This document shows, piece after piece, positions 9,519 through 20,887 of a DNA stretch of 64,000 nucleotides. The notes under the pieces are model-generated. The model worked only from the letters and a program-made list of their open reading frames with translations, had not been told where the DNA came from and ran no database searches. Origin of the DNA: Rhizophagus irregularis. Its lineage: Eukaryota; Glomeromycota; Glomeromycetes; Glomerales; Glomeraceae. The stretch spans positions 3,100,001 to 3,164,000 of the forward strand of contig NC_089452.1 of NCBI RefSeq assembly GCF_026210795.1, in the 5' to 3' direction. The stretch's first letter is position 1, and each line of letters begins with the position of its first letter. Made by a program: the position numbers and the translations under genes.

Positions 9519-12239
9519 TCACCTTGCCTTCCTCTCAGTTTTTTTTTTCTCAGCATAGTCTTTGTGTCTTGTTCTCTGAATTTTTAAAGCACGTCTTCCT
9601 TGTACATTTCGAAATTTGATCTTTATCACGTCTTGTTTATAAATTACTTGCATTCGCTCTAAACCATTTTTGTAACATGCGACCAATCTCTCATACTCCT
9701 CTTTGTATAATTCAGGTGATTCAAGATCTTTAAAAATTTCATGAGATAATGGATCTATCATATCAAAAATAATAACCAAATCTTCAATTAACTTCCATAA
9801 TACTTCACTTCTGGAATCAATAGCGCGTTCACTCTGAAAAATTGAAGTGTCATCAAGATATTCACTTAAGAGTAAATCAATTCAATCTCTTTCTGATTGG
9901 CTGCTTTAATACTCGCCTTTAATTTTGCTTCATCAATAACGTTTCCAGTAATGTTTTATTTTACAAAATGAATACCGAATGTTTCAAGGGCTTCATCAAA
10001 GCCAAAACAAACAGGTTTTTGATCTTCATTTTTATTATCATTGTTCTTTGGTATTCTGAATGCTCCAACATATTGCAAAATCTCATTTAATCTTGGATAC
10101 TTGGTTAAGGTAGAGAGGTGCTGAGCAATCGCTAATACATAATTAGATTTACCGGCACTTGGAAAAAGAGGTGAGGCTGCAGAAAGAGCATCCTGTTGCA
10201 AATTGTGATTTCCAATTCTCATCCCTATTTGGTGCACTTTCCAAATTCCAGCCCATTGATAATAAAGGTACCAAACTTTTAGCAAAATATGTGTGTCATT
10301 ATTTCCATCTATTATTTCAGATAGAAGAATTTTTTTTTTTTTGCAATATATTAACTGCAACTCTAATTGCTAACCACAAAAGATCTAATACTCTAGATGT
10401 TGTTCAATAATCAACAGCAGCTTTGAACTTATCTAAAAATCGAACATCCAATTTTCTCGCTAAATTTAAAAGCCCATAGCTGGAAAATAACACAATTAGG
10501 ACTGAACAGAAGTTCTTCAAGGTATGCCATTGCCTAAGCAATGGTCTTAATTGGGAAAATTGTGCTTGACATCTCATTAACCGGCAAAAGATTGCTTCAT
10601 CAGCAACGATATCAAGGTACCCGTTTTCTTGCAAATTAAAATCAGCTCTATACATATTAGTAGTTTCTAATATCGCTTGATCTGAGTTTAGGTTATCAGT
10701 TGGTTTAAGAATCACAACATGGGAAGAAAAACCTTTACAACCATGTTCAAATTCTGCCAATATTTTCTTTTTAATTATTTTTGCATCAAAATTTTTATTA
10801 TATTCTATATTCTCTTCATTTGTTTTTAGGATATCTAACAATCTTTCTAATATATTTTGAAATCTATCCAGAGCTTCTTTCGTAGTAGAATTCATACCAT
10901 ATATATTAGTAGTTTCTTCATCTAAGGTAATTATTTCTTTCTAACGTAATGCAAGATTATTGGAAATCTTTGACTGAAATACCATTCTTAAGGTTGTGTG
11001 TGAAGTATCACAAGTGGCATCATATATATTCTCAAAAGAAAAGGTTTTTTGCTTGAAATCTATATTGTCTATAATTGCAAGATTCCATATATTTGACTCT
11101 TGGTATAACCTTTGTGCAGGAATAACTTTATTAATACGTTCTTTCTCCAGATTCCGTTCATGACGTTCACTATACCCAATTACAACTATTTTTGTAATTG
11201 TATTTTCAGGTAAAGTTTTTTTTTGTTCACGTTGTTTTCTTTTTCTATTACTAACAGTAAGTTTTCAGTTAAAAATTTCTATCAACAGTTTCTGAAAAAA
11301 TGCTGTAATAAAATCTGGGAATGCATGAAAATATTCTAAAAGTGATTCAGGTGAGTTTAATGAATCTTTTTTCTCATTTATCGCTTCACGTGATTTCTAG
11401 AGTTTAATTCCAAATTCTCGTCCAAACTTTTCACAGTCTATATCATCACATTCTTTACTATTGCTAATAGATGTATCAAGAAAGAGAATTTGAATAGTGA
11501 AAAGGCTAGGGGTTTCATCTGATTTGAAATTGTTTAAAGTTGATGATATAGTTTTAGTTGATGTGAAAATAAAAGGAAAAATAACTTTAACAATAGATCT
11601 TAAGATATCTTCTTTTTTTGTCTCTTTATCTGTATGGAAAATTTAATAAGCCAATTTGCAATTATTTTAATTCCTTTTGTAATATCTTCTTCATGCAATT
11701 TATCTTGAACACAGTTTGATTTTTTACCTTGACCAGTACGTTTATGAATATGTCTGCCTAACCGTTCATAACAAGCGCAACAAATAAATCTTGGTTTATT
11801 CATTTTATTAAAAGCAGGCTTTGATATAATGTATTACTCCATTGCAAGGTACTTGAATATTTCGTTCATTAATCAACCAAGAATGATTTCTACATCCTTC
11901 TCCTCAACTAAAAAAATTATAAATTTTTTTACATCCTATACACCTTCGATGTTGAATTATTACATCTGTAAATTCTTTAAATATTTTTTCTTTAGGATCG
12001 TGAATTTGGTTTTGATCATACAAAAAATGCGAATCACATACTCCCAATTTTAAATGGTCGTTATTGACTTGTTGAACTGCATCTTGATCTATTTGCCATG
12101 TTCCAATTAAATTTTGCACTTTTCTAAGTTTATAAGTATCGCCATATCGTTTAATTGTACCATGAATATTGTCAATAATTACACAAGGTGAAAGTGCATT
12201 GTATTTTTGGCTACAGTGCATACAACCTAGTCCCAACAA
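9519..12239 (-). pseudogene. Decayed transposon-like gene (DUF6589-like family)
   Basis: The minus strand carries a run of homologous-looking segments broken by many stops and frameshifts. The first (12239-11904) has cysteine pairs (GCMHC, CIGC). The next (11803-11600) has CCACYERLGRHIH. Then come 10895-10404 (with RQWHTLKNFCSVLIVLFSSY and VRFLDKFK), 10360-9956 (with LFPSAGKSNYVLAIAQHLS and CFGFDEALETFGIHFVKQ-like sequence) and 9779-9519 (DPLSHEIF, QGRRALK). This order recalls a large repeat-associated protein with a DUF6589-like core known from fungal transposons. That identification is from memory. No intact frame remains, so it is non-functional. Confidence 0.6.
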
Positions 12240-12614
12240 AAAAATTTTTAAGCGGCCAAATTTTTTATATTATGTAATACTTAACCCTATAATTTTATTG
12301 GTCAGATTTATTTAATTTAAGTCATAATTCTTAATTCTAGCCAAAATTATATATAATTTTAGCAAACGAAAGTAATTTTGGCCAGATTTACATGTAATTC
12401 TGGTTAGAATATAATGGCCAAATATTTAATTCAATAGTAAAATATTTCAACTTTGAATTGCTACTACTTTATTAAAAAATACTTTACAGGAAATTTAAAA
12501 ACATAGTTTTATTAAGCTTAATCTGGTTTATCATTGTATGTTTATACTTTATGTTTATCTTTTTTTTTGAATGAATAGTAGTGATTTAAATTTCATCAAA
12601 TTTAATTGCTAGGA
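12240..12614. other. Spacer with GGCCAGAATTA-type repeats
   Basis: No gene seen. Short palindromic motifs around TAATTCTGGCCAGAATTA (degraded) occur here and also near 7300, 13130, 14670 and 14880. This is a dispersed small repeat. Confidence 0.4.
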
Positions 12615-12938
12615 TTAAGTTATATGCACTGTAGTAAGTCCTTCATTTTCATTATTTGGTATTATTTCATCTCTCTCTTCTTGATTATTATCAAAATTAT
12701 GTTCAACATTAACTTGTTCTAATTCTGCTTCAATATTACTATCATATTTACCCTTATATACTTCCATTTCGATATCATTTTCTTCTTCATAAGCTATCAT
12801 TTCGCTTAATGCATTACTAAACCTGACAGTAAATTCATCAAAATCACTATCCAGTTCAAATACTTCTTCGTCATCATGCTCAAGTAAGCCGCCTTCACTA
12901 AGATATTTTAAGTTAAATTCGATGCGTAGAACTGTCAA
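12615..12938 (-). CDS. Hypothetical acidic 107-residue protein
   Basis: An uninterrupted minus-strand frame from ATG 12938 to TGA 12615-12617. It is strongly acidic: Asp/Glu clusters include EHDDEEVFELDSDFDEF and NNQEERDEIIPNN. I see no domain, signal peptide or membrane segment. It sits about 375 bases upstream of the decayed transposon-like gene on the same strand, so it may be that element's former N-terminal exon or accessory gene. It could also be a chance frame, though its composition is more protein-like than the AT-rich surroundings. Confidence 0.35.
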   Translation of the reverse strand: MTVLRIEFNLKYLSEGGLLEHDDEEVFELDSDFDEFTVRFSNALSEMIAYEEENDIEMEVYKGKYDSNIEAELEQVNVEHNFDNNQEERDEIIPNNENEGLTTVHIT

Positions 12939-13438
12939 AATTTGACATCGTTAAAATACTCCAACTTTAGCTTCTCCCCGATTGAACTGAATGTAATTAA
13001 AACTCTCGTCAAAGCAACACTTTTATTTTATTGTTTCAATCATGTATTTTTACGTTACTTATTTTGTAAAAAGACGTTTCATTGTATAATTTTAGTATTA
13101 CCTTTGACCTGAAAATTCCAATTTTAACTAAATTTGGGCTGACATTATAATTTCGGCCAGAGTTAAGAAAATTTTGACCAGAATTACGATTTAAAGATCA
13201 GCATTTTTTAATCATATGCGCATATCTTAACACTAACCCTAATTTTTTTAGGGATAACCCCACATTTTTGTAGTACAACCACATGTGCAGTCATTTAAAT
13301 TGGCACCTCTTTGATTGGTTAATATGAAATATCTTGTAATACACTAAAATTTGATCTATTTTATGGTTTAATGATTTAATAATAACGATAATAACATAAA
13401 TAAATTTATGCGCACTTTTTCTACTTAACTAGCTTAAA
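12939..13438. other. Spacer upstream of a transposon-like pseudogene
   Basis: No gene seen. It contains another copy of the AATTTCGGCCAGAGTTA / GACCAGAATTA palindromic repeat (about 13140-13190). Confidence 0.35.
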
Positions 13439-16400
13439 ATGTCTACTTATCCTGCCTCTAACATTATTGTACTTAATCAAAATAGTACTCAATATACTTA
13501 TACGATTATTAAAGAAGGATATTATCCTCAAAATGATATACTTTGTTACACTTCTGCTCGTTCATGTAATAACACACAGTTTAAGATTCCAGACGACTAT
13601 TTAATACAAACAAGTTGGAGCAGAGGTTCTTCTAAACATATAATACAATGTGGAATTATTTATATAGAGAAAATACCAGTTTTTAAAATTTCATTTGGAG
13701 AAAATTTTCAAGCAAGTGTAGAATCCATACACTCAGCAACAAAGGCAGCAAATGCTTATTTACAAGTAAGTTGTATTAAATTAAATATATTGATACCATT
13801 TTATATTTAAATTAATGTTAACTTTCAAATAGATAAAGAAACCCAATACTCAAGCTCGTCTTTCTGGGTTACATGTATTTTGCCTTAATAGTCAGGAGCT
13901 AGAAAGGGAGTGTGAAAGAAAACGTAGATCTCATATGCTCAAACCTTTTAATAAAGCTTGAGCAACTCTATGAAAACTAAAAGAGTATATATGTTTAATG
14001 AACAATTGGCTGTTAACTTCACAAATACAGCAGCTAAATATTTTCATTCTGATGATTGTCCAACACTTCAAAAAATTTGCTTTACCGTTCAAGACAAAAA
14101 CTTTCAAGCTTAAAGATATTAGCCGTAATTGATTGGCTGATGCCGTAATATTACAGCATACAGCATTACAGTTATAACACTTTTCGTAATACTGTAATTA
14201 GGCCGTAATGCTGTAATTGGGTCGTAATGCTGTAATTAGGTCGCAATGCTATAATTAGGCTGTAATGTCGTAATTTTTAATGGCATAAAAATTTAAAATA
14301 AAAGTAATGAATTATAAAAGTAAATTACAATAGTTTATATGTCGTGTAATTTTAATTTTTAGGGGTATATAAGACGCGTCGCGTTTTTTTTTGTATTTTG
14401 TATACGCGTTTGTGTAAAGAAAAAAATTATATAATGAAGGGTGGGTGGTCGGGGGTGGAAGGTGGGAAATATTAAGTTTTTTTCAAAAAATTTATATTAA
14501 ATTAGCATAATATCTTTAATAATTAGATGATTTTATGCATAATTTACATATAAACTTTTTTACAAAAAAAAAAAATTATTATTATTATTATTTTTGATAT
14601 TATTTACCCCTTAAAATTGAAATTACACGGTCACATATTTCCTAAAATCCAAAATCCAAAATCCGAAATATAATTCCAGCCAAAATTAACGTAATTTCAC
14701 TTAAACATGTAATTTCAGACGAAAATCATAATTCAGCCAAAACGAGAATGCAGATCTTTTCTTTTTTGGCGATAGCCATTCCACAAAAATTGATTTTAGT
14801 GGGAATGACACTGGAATTTTGTGTAACATCACTTTCCTTTTTAGGATATTTGTTAATTTCTGCTAAAATTAAGTGCATAATTCTGGCCGAAATTACATAC
14901 GTAATTTCGGAATTACGGCATTACGGATTAGTTACGGCATTAAGACCTAATTACAGTATTACGACCTAATTATGGCATTACAACCTAATTACAGCATTAC
15001 AACTTTTGCTTTTTAATGTAGATAGGTTGCAACCTATTACATACGACACTGTGTCTTAATATTACAGTTACGGCTAACATCTTTATTCAAGCTAGTTTTG
15101 AAAATCAAAATAAAGAAAAAGAAAATCAACGAAATGAGGCATTTACTAAAGTAATAGATCAGGGGCCTATTGCATGAGATTCATATCGAAACCTAGCTGC
15201 ATTACAGCCTGAATTACCACGTGAAACTACTATCTATAAAACAAAAAAAAGAATTAATGAGGAAATGAATAATACAATTCCTATATCAATTTTAAATATA
15301 TCAAATCAACTATCTCCTACTCCAATTAATGAAAATCTGGATATTAATGATCCAGAAATCGTAGAGGAAGTTTTGAAGTATATTGGTAAAGCTGGATATC
15401 ACAGAATTACAGATATCTTACTTTTTATACTTCCAGATCTTATAAATCGACATGTTATTAATCCTGATAATCCAATTATTAATTTACGAATATCTGGTGA
15501 TGGGAGGAACGTAGGATGTAAGGTTAAACATGTGATTATTACATGTGTAATATTAGATAATATTGCGAACCTGCATAAATCTGATTATCATTATACAATT
15601 ATTTTATATTCAGGAACTGAAAATTACGAATTACTACAAAGAATGATAGAACCAATATCTAACGAATTAAATGATTTGGTATTGAATGGATTAAGAGATT
15701 CAAATGGTACAATATGGACAATCAATCCATATTTTAGTAGTGATTAGAAATTTATGGCAATTGTACTTGGCTTTAATGCTCCCAATTCAAAACATTTTTG
15801 CTCTTGGTGCCTTTGTACAAAAGAGAATATTGGAAATAAACACAAGGTTTGTGTTATTGAAAAAACTATGGATCAAATTAAGTTAAAGCTACCACCAGGG
15901 CATGTTAAATCTCCTTTACTTCAAATGATTCCTTTAAGTCACTATGTTCCAAACGAGTTACACATAATGTTGCGAATTTGGGATAGGTTATGGGATTTAG
16001 TACTACAAGAACTCAAAACACAAAATCAATTTAATGATTTAGCAAGAGCAAAGATTCTTGCCAAAATGCGTAGGATTTTAATTTCATTCAATTTTTGGCA
16101 GGAACAGGGAACGCAAAATTGGTCTTATACATCTTTAATGGGAGAAGATAAGGAAAAAGTATTAAAAAACTTTAATTTTTGAGTTGTTTTTGCTGAAGAA
16201 CGTGCATTTTTAATCAACCAATTATGGAGAAATTTTTATGAACTTTATAATAATATGAAATCTCAAAAAATTAATCCAAGTCACTTTGCAGACCAGGTAA
16301 AGCAATAGTTAGATTTGTTTCTTACTCCCTTCCAAGGTGAGCCTAATACTATTACTTTCAAGATGGGTTTATATCGTCCAAAAGATGTAACACCTTACAT

Positions 16401-16677
16401 GCATGTTTTAGTTCACCATTTACCTGAATTTATGGAACAACATCAGAAGTTTGGATTAAGTGCTTTTTCATGTGCTTTTGTTGAAAAAAAAAATCACGAT
16501 CAAGTTTCTGCATTTTTTTGAAAAACAATGAAAGATGGCAGAAAGGGTATAGAAAGAAAATCAGCTATTTTTGAGATTTTACATTATGAAAATAGATCGT
16601 TGTATTTTGCTCAAAAGGGTACTATAGATAAATACTCCAAACCACAACATATTCATGTTAAAAAATTAAAAAAATAA
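13439..16677 (+). pseudogene. Decayed transposase-like gene split by a nested element
   Basis: It starts at ATG 13439. An intron probably spans 13766-13832 (GTAAGT...ATAG). Coding resumes to a frameshift near 13962, then runs to 14110, is interrupted by the inserted element 14111-15085 plus one target-duplication copy, resumes at 15094 and ends at TAA 16675-16677. Conserved-looking blocks are ISGDGRNVGCKVKHVIITC (about 15500), LGFNAPNSKHFCSWCLCTKE (CxxC, about 15770), MIPLSHYVPNELHIMLRIWD (about 15930) and a C-terminal HHLPEFMEQH block. In-frame stops occur at 13959, 15175, 15745, 16180, 16306 and 16519. I recall this block order from a high-copy family of Rhizophagus repeat proteins and cannot assign a transposase class. 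It is clearly inactive. Confidence 0.7.
14111..15085. mobile_element. hAT-like non-autonomous element inside the transposase-like gene
   Basis: A 975-bp insert. The left end TAAAGATATTAGCCGTAATT (from 14111) matches the inverted right end (TTACGGCTAACATCTTTA, to 15085) with one mismatch in 18 bases. A perfect 8-base target duplication, TTCAAGCT, sits at 14103-14110 and 15086-15093. Subterminal arrays of TAATGCTGTAATTAGGYCG (14150-14280) and its inverse (about 14900-15010) resemble transposase-binding arrays. An 8-base duplication is characteristic of hAT elements. No transposase is encoded; the 73-codon frame at 14748-14969 looks like chance. Confidence 0.85.
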
Positions 16678-16800
16678 AATTCATGTATGTACAAAAAATA
16701 TTTTTTTTGTTTTATTCATGTACAGTAAATACAATACATAATAAATTCTAAAACTCTATTTTAGTTTTTCTAATGAATATATTATATACATCTATGATAA

Positions 16801-17507
16801 TCAGATTTGTTGTGCACAAAATTTTAAATTAATATATCCTGCCGAAGTTCTATTATTTTTTGCATCTTCTTTACTTTTCTTATATTTCCACTCAACCGTT
16901 AATTTAAGCAAGTTAAATCTTTTTAGCCTATTTTTTGGAACCCGATTACCATGTTGATCAGAAAGACTTTCTTGATTAGCATCTGCTTCAGCCTGCGCAT
17001 CAAATAACACAACAAAAGTTTGCTGGTTATTATTAAAAAATTTGCGTCCTCAATTTGGATTATTAAATAAATTATCTACTTCAGTTGTGTATACGCGTCT
17101 GGACCTTGGAAAAAACATTTATAACTACCAGTCTGATAGTTATAATAATGAATATAACCTTCAAAGACTCCAAAAAATAAACTTTCCAGACAAGGTAAAG
17201 AAATAGTTTGTCTACCTGACTTAGAAAAATGATCTTTTAGTTTACCTTGAATAACGTGAATAAGCTGTGCTTTGAACTCGTTTATTGCTTCTAGAGGTAA
17301 TGTATACAACCCTTCACGCTGCGTATTGTATTTTTGTACAATAGTTTTATGTCGTGTTAAAACAGATTTACTTCTGTATGAAGCCTTACAAACCGTACAT
17401 TCATGTAAAGTGGAGGAAGTAGTTGGTGAAGGAGATGGAGTGAGAATAGGATTTATTTGATTACTTTGATAGAAACTTTGAGAAAAGAAATTAACAAAAG
17501 TGTACAT
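16801..17507 (-). pseudogene. Decayed zinc-finger-like repeat gene
   Basis: The first segment (17507-17076) holds CTVCKASYRSKSVLTRHK, a C2H2-like finger with a poor second half, then EFKAQLIHVIQGKL, SLPCLESLFFGVFEGYIHYY and YKCFFQGPDAY. The second segment (17010-16801) continues with LFDAQAEAD and LTVEWKYKKSKED. Reading across the gap needs a one-base shift near 17080 and passes a TGA at 17050-17052 that replaces a probable Trp (WGRKFF-like block). This block order recalls a repeated C2H2-like gene family of Rhizophagus; that is from memory. It is convergent with the transposase-like pseudogene, with ends about 120 bases apart, so both may derive from one element. Confidence 0.55.
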
Positions 17508-18728
17508 GTTTTTTGCGAAAAAAAATATTTAAAAAATTATATAAAATAGCAATGAAAACTTTTAGCAATTTCAATATTCTTACTTGTCAAAAACACTTGG
17601 TCAAAGGTTGGAACGATTGGTTTGGCGTCGGAACGATTGGTTAGACATTAAAATACGTTAAAATACGTTAGAACAATTGGTTTAATCATAAAAAATTTTT
17701 TTCTCCTCGTGTATTAAGGGGATACTTGCATCAGCTGATAAACCAAGTCGCAAATCACAGCTGCAGAAATCAGCTGATCAGTGGCCTTAAAAAAGGCCCA
17801 ATTACAATGATACGTGCATATGTTATTTATATATGTATTATATATTCTAAGACAATGATTGTATTGACGATTTACATTATGGATTTATGATAATTAGTAT
17901 AGAAAATATTAAGTGTAACATTTCCACTGACTGTTAAGGAATTAAGTATTTAATGGTATGATTACCTTTTAGGGATGATAAAATACTGGCCCAATAATAC
18001 CTCAAAAAGAGGTAAAGGGAGATCTTGCCATAAAAATACTAGCAAAGTAAAAGGATAAAACTACCACCATTTGATTCATCTTAGTAAGATGATTCTAATA
18101 AACTATGGTACATCTTTGTACGATTATTAGATGTCAAGTTATTTAATATAATATTCTTTATATAATTGTAATTATAAATAGTTTTTTTTAATATAAGATT
18201 TTTGAGGATAGGTGTGAATGTGACTATAATAGAAGTGATTATAGAGAAAGTTAACTGTACATCATATTTATACTCAGAATAAATACCACACAAACCCTTC
18301 AGATTTTTTCTATACATATAAAGTCCATTTTTTAAACATACTAAAAATGTTGTTTTTTTTATACTAGTAGAATACAACTCAAAATATTTTTGCCATAATA
18401 TTTTTTTAGGTACTTAAGTGGTTTATTATTTTTTGTATTTACTTTGTAAGAACTCAAATTTACAATATTTTTGTCAGCAAAAAAATTCTGAACTGCTTTT
18501 TATTTCTTCAGTAATTTGAACTTATGTAATAATTAGTTTATCTATTACTGTACATTCTGGACTATTAACCTCACAAATCACAATGATATTTAGCTTTTAC
18601 TACTATTTTGAATAAGGCAATTTCTATTTATATATGGAATGTTTAAACCCAAGTTATATGATTATTGCCATTTTGACTAATAGTATAAACTTCAAAATTA
18701 GTAAATAAATGGATTTTTACTTACTTTA
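17508..18728. other. Non-coding stretch with small repeats
   Basis: No gene seen. Short tandem copies of GGAACGATTGGTT (17610-17690) and several CAGCTGAT motifs (17730-17790) are present. A degraded foldback hairpin core (ACCATTTGATTCATC...GATGATTCTAATA) lies at 18066-18107. A 98-codon minus frame at 18081-18377 overlaps it and has no domain. Confidence 0.4.
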
Positions 18729-18903
18729 CAAGTTTACTTAAGGCATCAAAGGTGCATTTGAATGTCAGTTTTGACTTTACCTATGAATAATTGATTTTGC
18801 CAATTGCTTTTAAAAAAATTTAGGAAATAATTGGTAAAGACAGTTTTTCATATATAAATCAAAAACGGTATTTAAAACCTCCTTTGATGTCTTAAGTAAA
18901 TTG
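18729..18903. mobile_element. Short MITE-like element
   Basis: TTTACTTAAGGCATCAAAGG (18733-18752) faces CCTTTGATGTCTTAAGTAAA (18881-18900), a 20-base inverted repeat with one mismatch. It probably extends a few bases outward on both sides. The interior has no coding content. No target duplication is clear. Confidence 0.65.
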
Positions 18904-19593
18904 CAAAGCAGTCATAAATACATATATTACATAAAAAAAGTAAAAGGATGTGACATTAGTGTTATTATATTTCATATGACTCGTGTTCAAATATTTATGT
19001 AAACTTTGAAATTTTTTTTGAATAAACCTATTATAATGTTGATTATGATTGTAAATATATAATATATGATTAATATAAGTGATAATATTATTACCTTGAA
19101 ATTTTATTGAAATTCTTTATATTCAAAATCATTTGCAATGATTAATAAAATTCATATTTTTCTATCATAGCCTTTTTTATTCTCTTCTAGTAACTTTTGA
19201 AAACACTTTTAAAATTGATTGCTTGAATTAAATACATTGATTGAAATGGTATTTAGAAATCCATTATAATATAAATTTCTAAAGTATTTTAATCTATTAA
19301 TGGATTAGAATTTTAAGACTAAAATTCATATTAAATAGATAAAATATTTGTTAATTAGATTTTAATAGTAATAATAGTAATCAATTATTATTAACAAGCA
19401 TATTACCTCCAATTGATTTTTAAAAAATGGGTAATTTCTATGATGTATTTAGCAACTCTCAATATTGCATATTATGCTCAAAGTTTTCACTTATTATGCA
19501 AATAATTTAATAGGTATATTTTTTTTAAAGTATCATTTAATTTAATGATTGTACTACTTTTCTATACAAATTAATTTAAAAAAATTGTTATCA
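18904..19593. other. AT-rich spacer without a gene
   Basis: I see no coding sequence, RNA gene or recognisable element in this stretch. Confidence 0.4.
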
Positions 19594-19980
19594 ATTAGTC
19601 ATCAATTGGCATTTTTGCCAAATACCATCACCAATCAGGCAGTTTGCTAACTTTTGATCCAGTGATCAAAAAAGAATGAAATATAGCTCATTGGAATCGT
19701 CTTAATAAGACAAATCTAATGGTAGTAAAATATTATTTCTAAGATTAATAGTTAACAAAAAATCAAATAAAATATAAATGATATATTTTTATATTTATAT
19801 TTTACTTAATTTCTCATCAAGTATTAATCCTAGAAATGCGATTTTACTACCATTAGATTCGTCTTGTTAAGACGATTCCAATGAGATATATTTCATCCTT
19901 TTCTGATCACTGGATCAAAAGTTAACAAACTGCCTGATTGGTGATAGTATTTGGCAAAAATGCTAATTAGTCACCAATCA
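19594..19980. mobile_element. Long foldback element
   Basis: Two arms of about 155 bases (19594-19747 and 19821-19980) are near-perfect inverted copies around a loop of about 73 bases. Shared landmarks include GGCATTTTTGCCAAATAC, CACCAATCAGGCAGTTTG, TTTTGATCCAGTGATCA and CATTGGAATCGTCTTAA. Each arm contains its own CATTAGATTCGTCTT-type hairpin core. Extra CCAATCAG copies follow to about 20030. No protein is encoded. Confidence 0.85.
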
Positions 19981-20030
19981 GTCAGCAATCAGTTACCAAT
20001 CAGCTACCTGATTGGTGATTGATTGATGCC

Positions 20031-20574
20031 TGATTTTTCACTTTTCGACCTATATATATTTGTAATATATAATAAAATTTTCCATTTATCTTAATAGCAA
20101 ATATTTAATAACTTAAAAAATGATATCTTTCAATGAGGCTTCCAAAAATTCATTATTATTCCAATCTAAAACAAAAGATTCAGAAAATTTTGTTATTGAA
20201 TTAGGAAAAATTTGTTAGTAACTTAGTATAAACTTATTATCATATAATGTTTTCAGTTATATATATGTAAAAATGTTTGTTATTTATTACAGTTTGTTAG
20301 CTTACATAAATAGGATAAAGTAATATACCTTTTTTTAGCTTACTATCATCTTTTATAGTTCACCATTCTCTTGAATATTTTTATAATGCAGCTAGGTACT
20401 ATTTGGCCAATAGAAATAAGTTTTATATCAAGTATAGGTCATTTATTTATAATTTGATTTAGATTAATGGTGATTACGTTGCTTTTATTATTACTTTTAT
20501 TACCATTATTAAATTATAATGTAGATTTTTCAATTTTCTACAAATTATAAATTAATTTTTAAGGATAAATCTAA
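20031..20574. other. AT-rich spacer without a gene
   Basis: I see no coding sequence or recognisable element here. Confidence 0.4.
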
Positions 20575-20887
20575 TTGTAACAGCCTGTTACACGTCTTAT
20601 TTGTAACAACCCCCAATTTTATCCAATTAAAATTTAAGATCAGGCGTAATGTAAACAAAAACAAAAGATCAGTTGTATAACTAAGACAAAATAATTTTTT
20701 AAAAAATTTCAAGAAACTGCTTATAACTTAAAATTTTGTCTATGAAACTGTCTTAAATACATTAAGTAAAAGTTTTCCAAATTAAATTTTGCATATAAAA
20801 ATTTTATTTGTGAAACACATTAAATTTATTATTAAAAAAAAATAAAAAAAGGATGTTACAAATAAGATATGTAACAGGCTGTTACAA
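20575..20887. mobile_element. MITE-like element with GTAACAGCC ends
   Basis: The left end TTGTAACAGCCTGTTACA, followed by TCTTATTTGTAACA, is mirrored at the right by TGTTACAAATAAGA and TGTAACAGGCTGTTACAA (ending at 20887). The inverted repeat is about 34 bases with two mismatches. Each end holds its own small palindrome, GTAACAGCCTGTTAC. The interior of about 245 bases is A/T-rich and non-coding. Confidence 0.75.

Noticed and set aside
14748-14969. 73-codon frame inside the hAT-like element
   Set aside because: It overlaps the subterminal repeat array and small GGCCAAAATTA-type repeats, and has no transposase motif.
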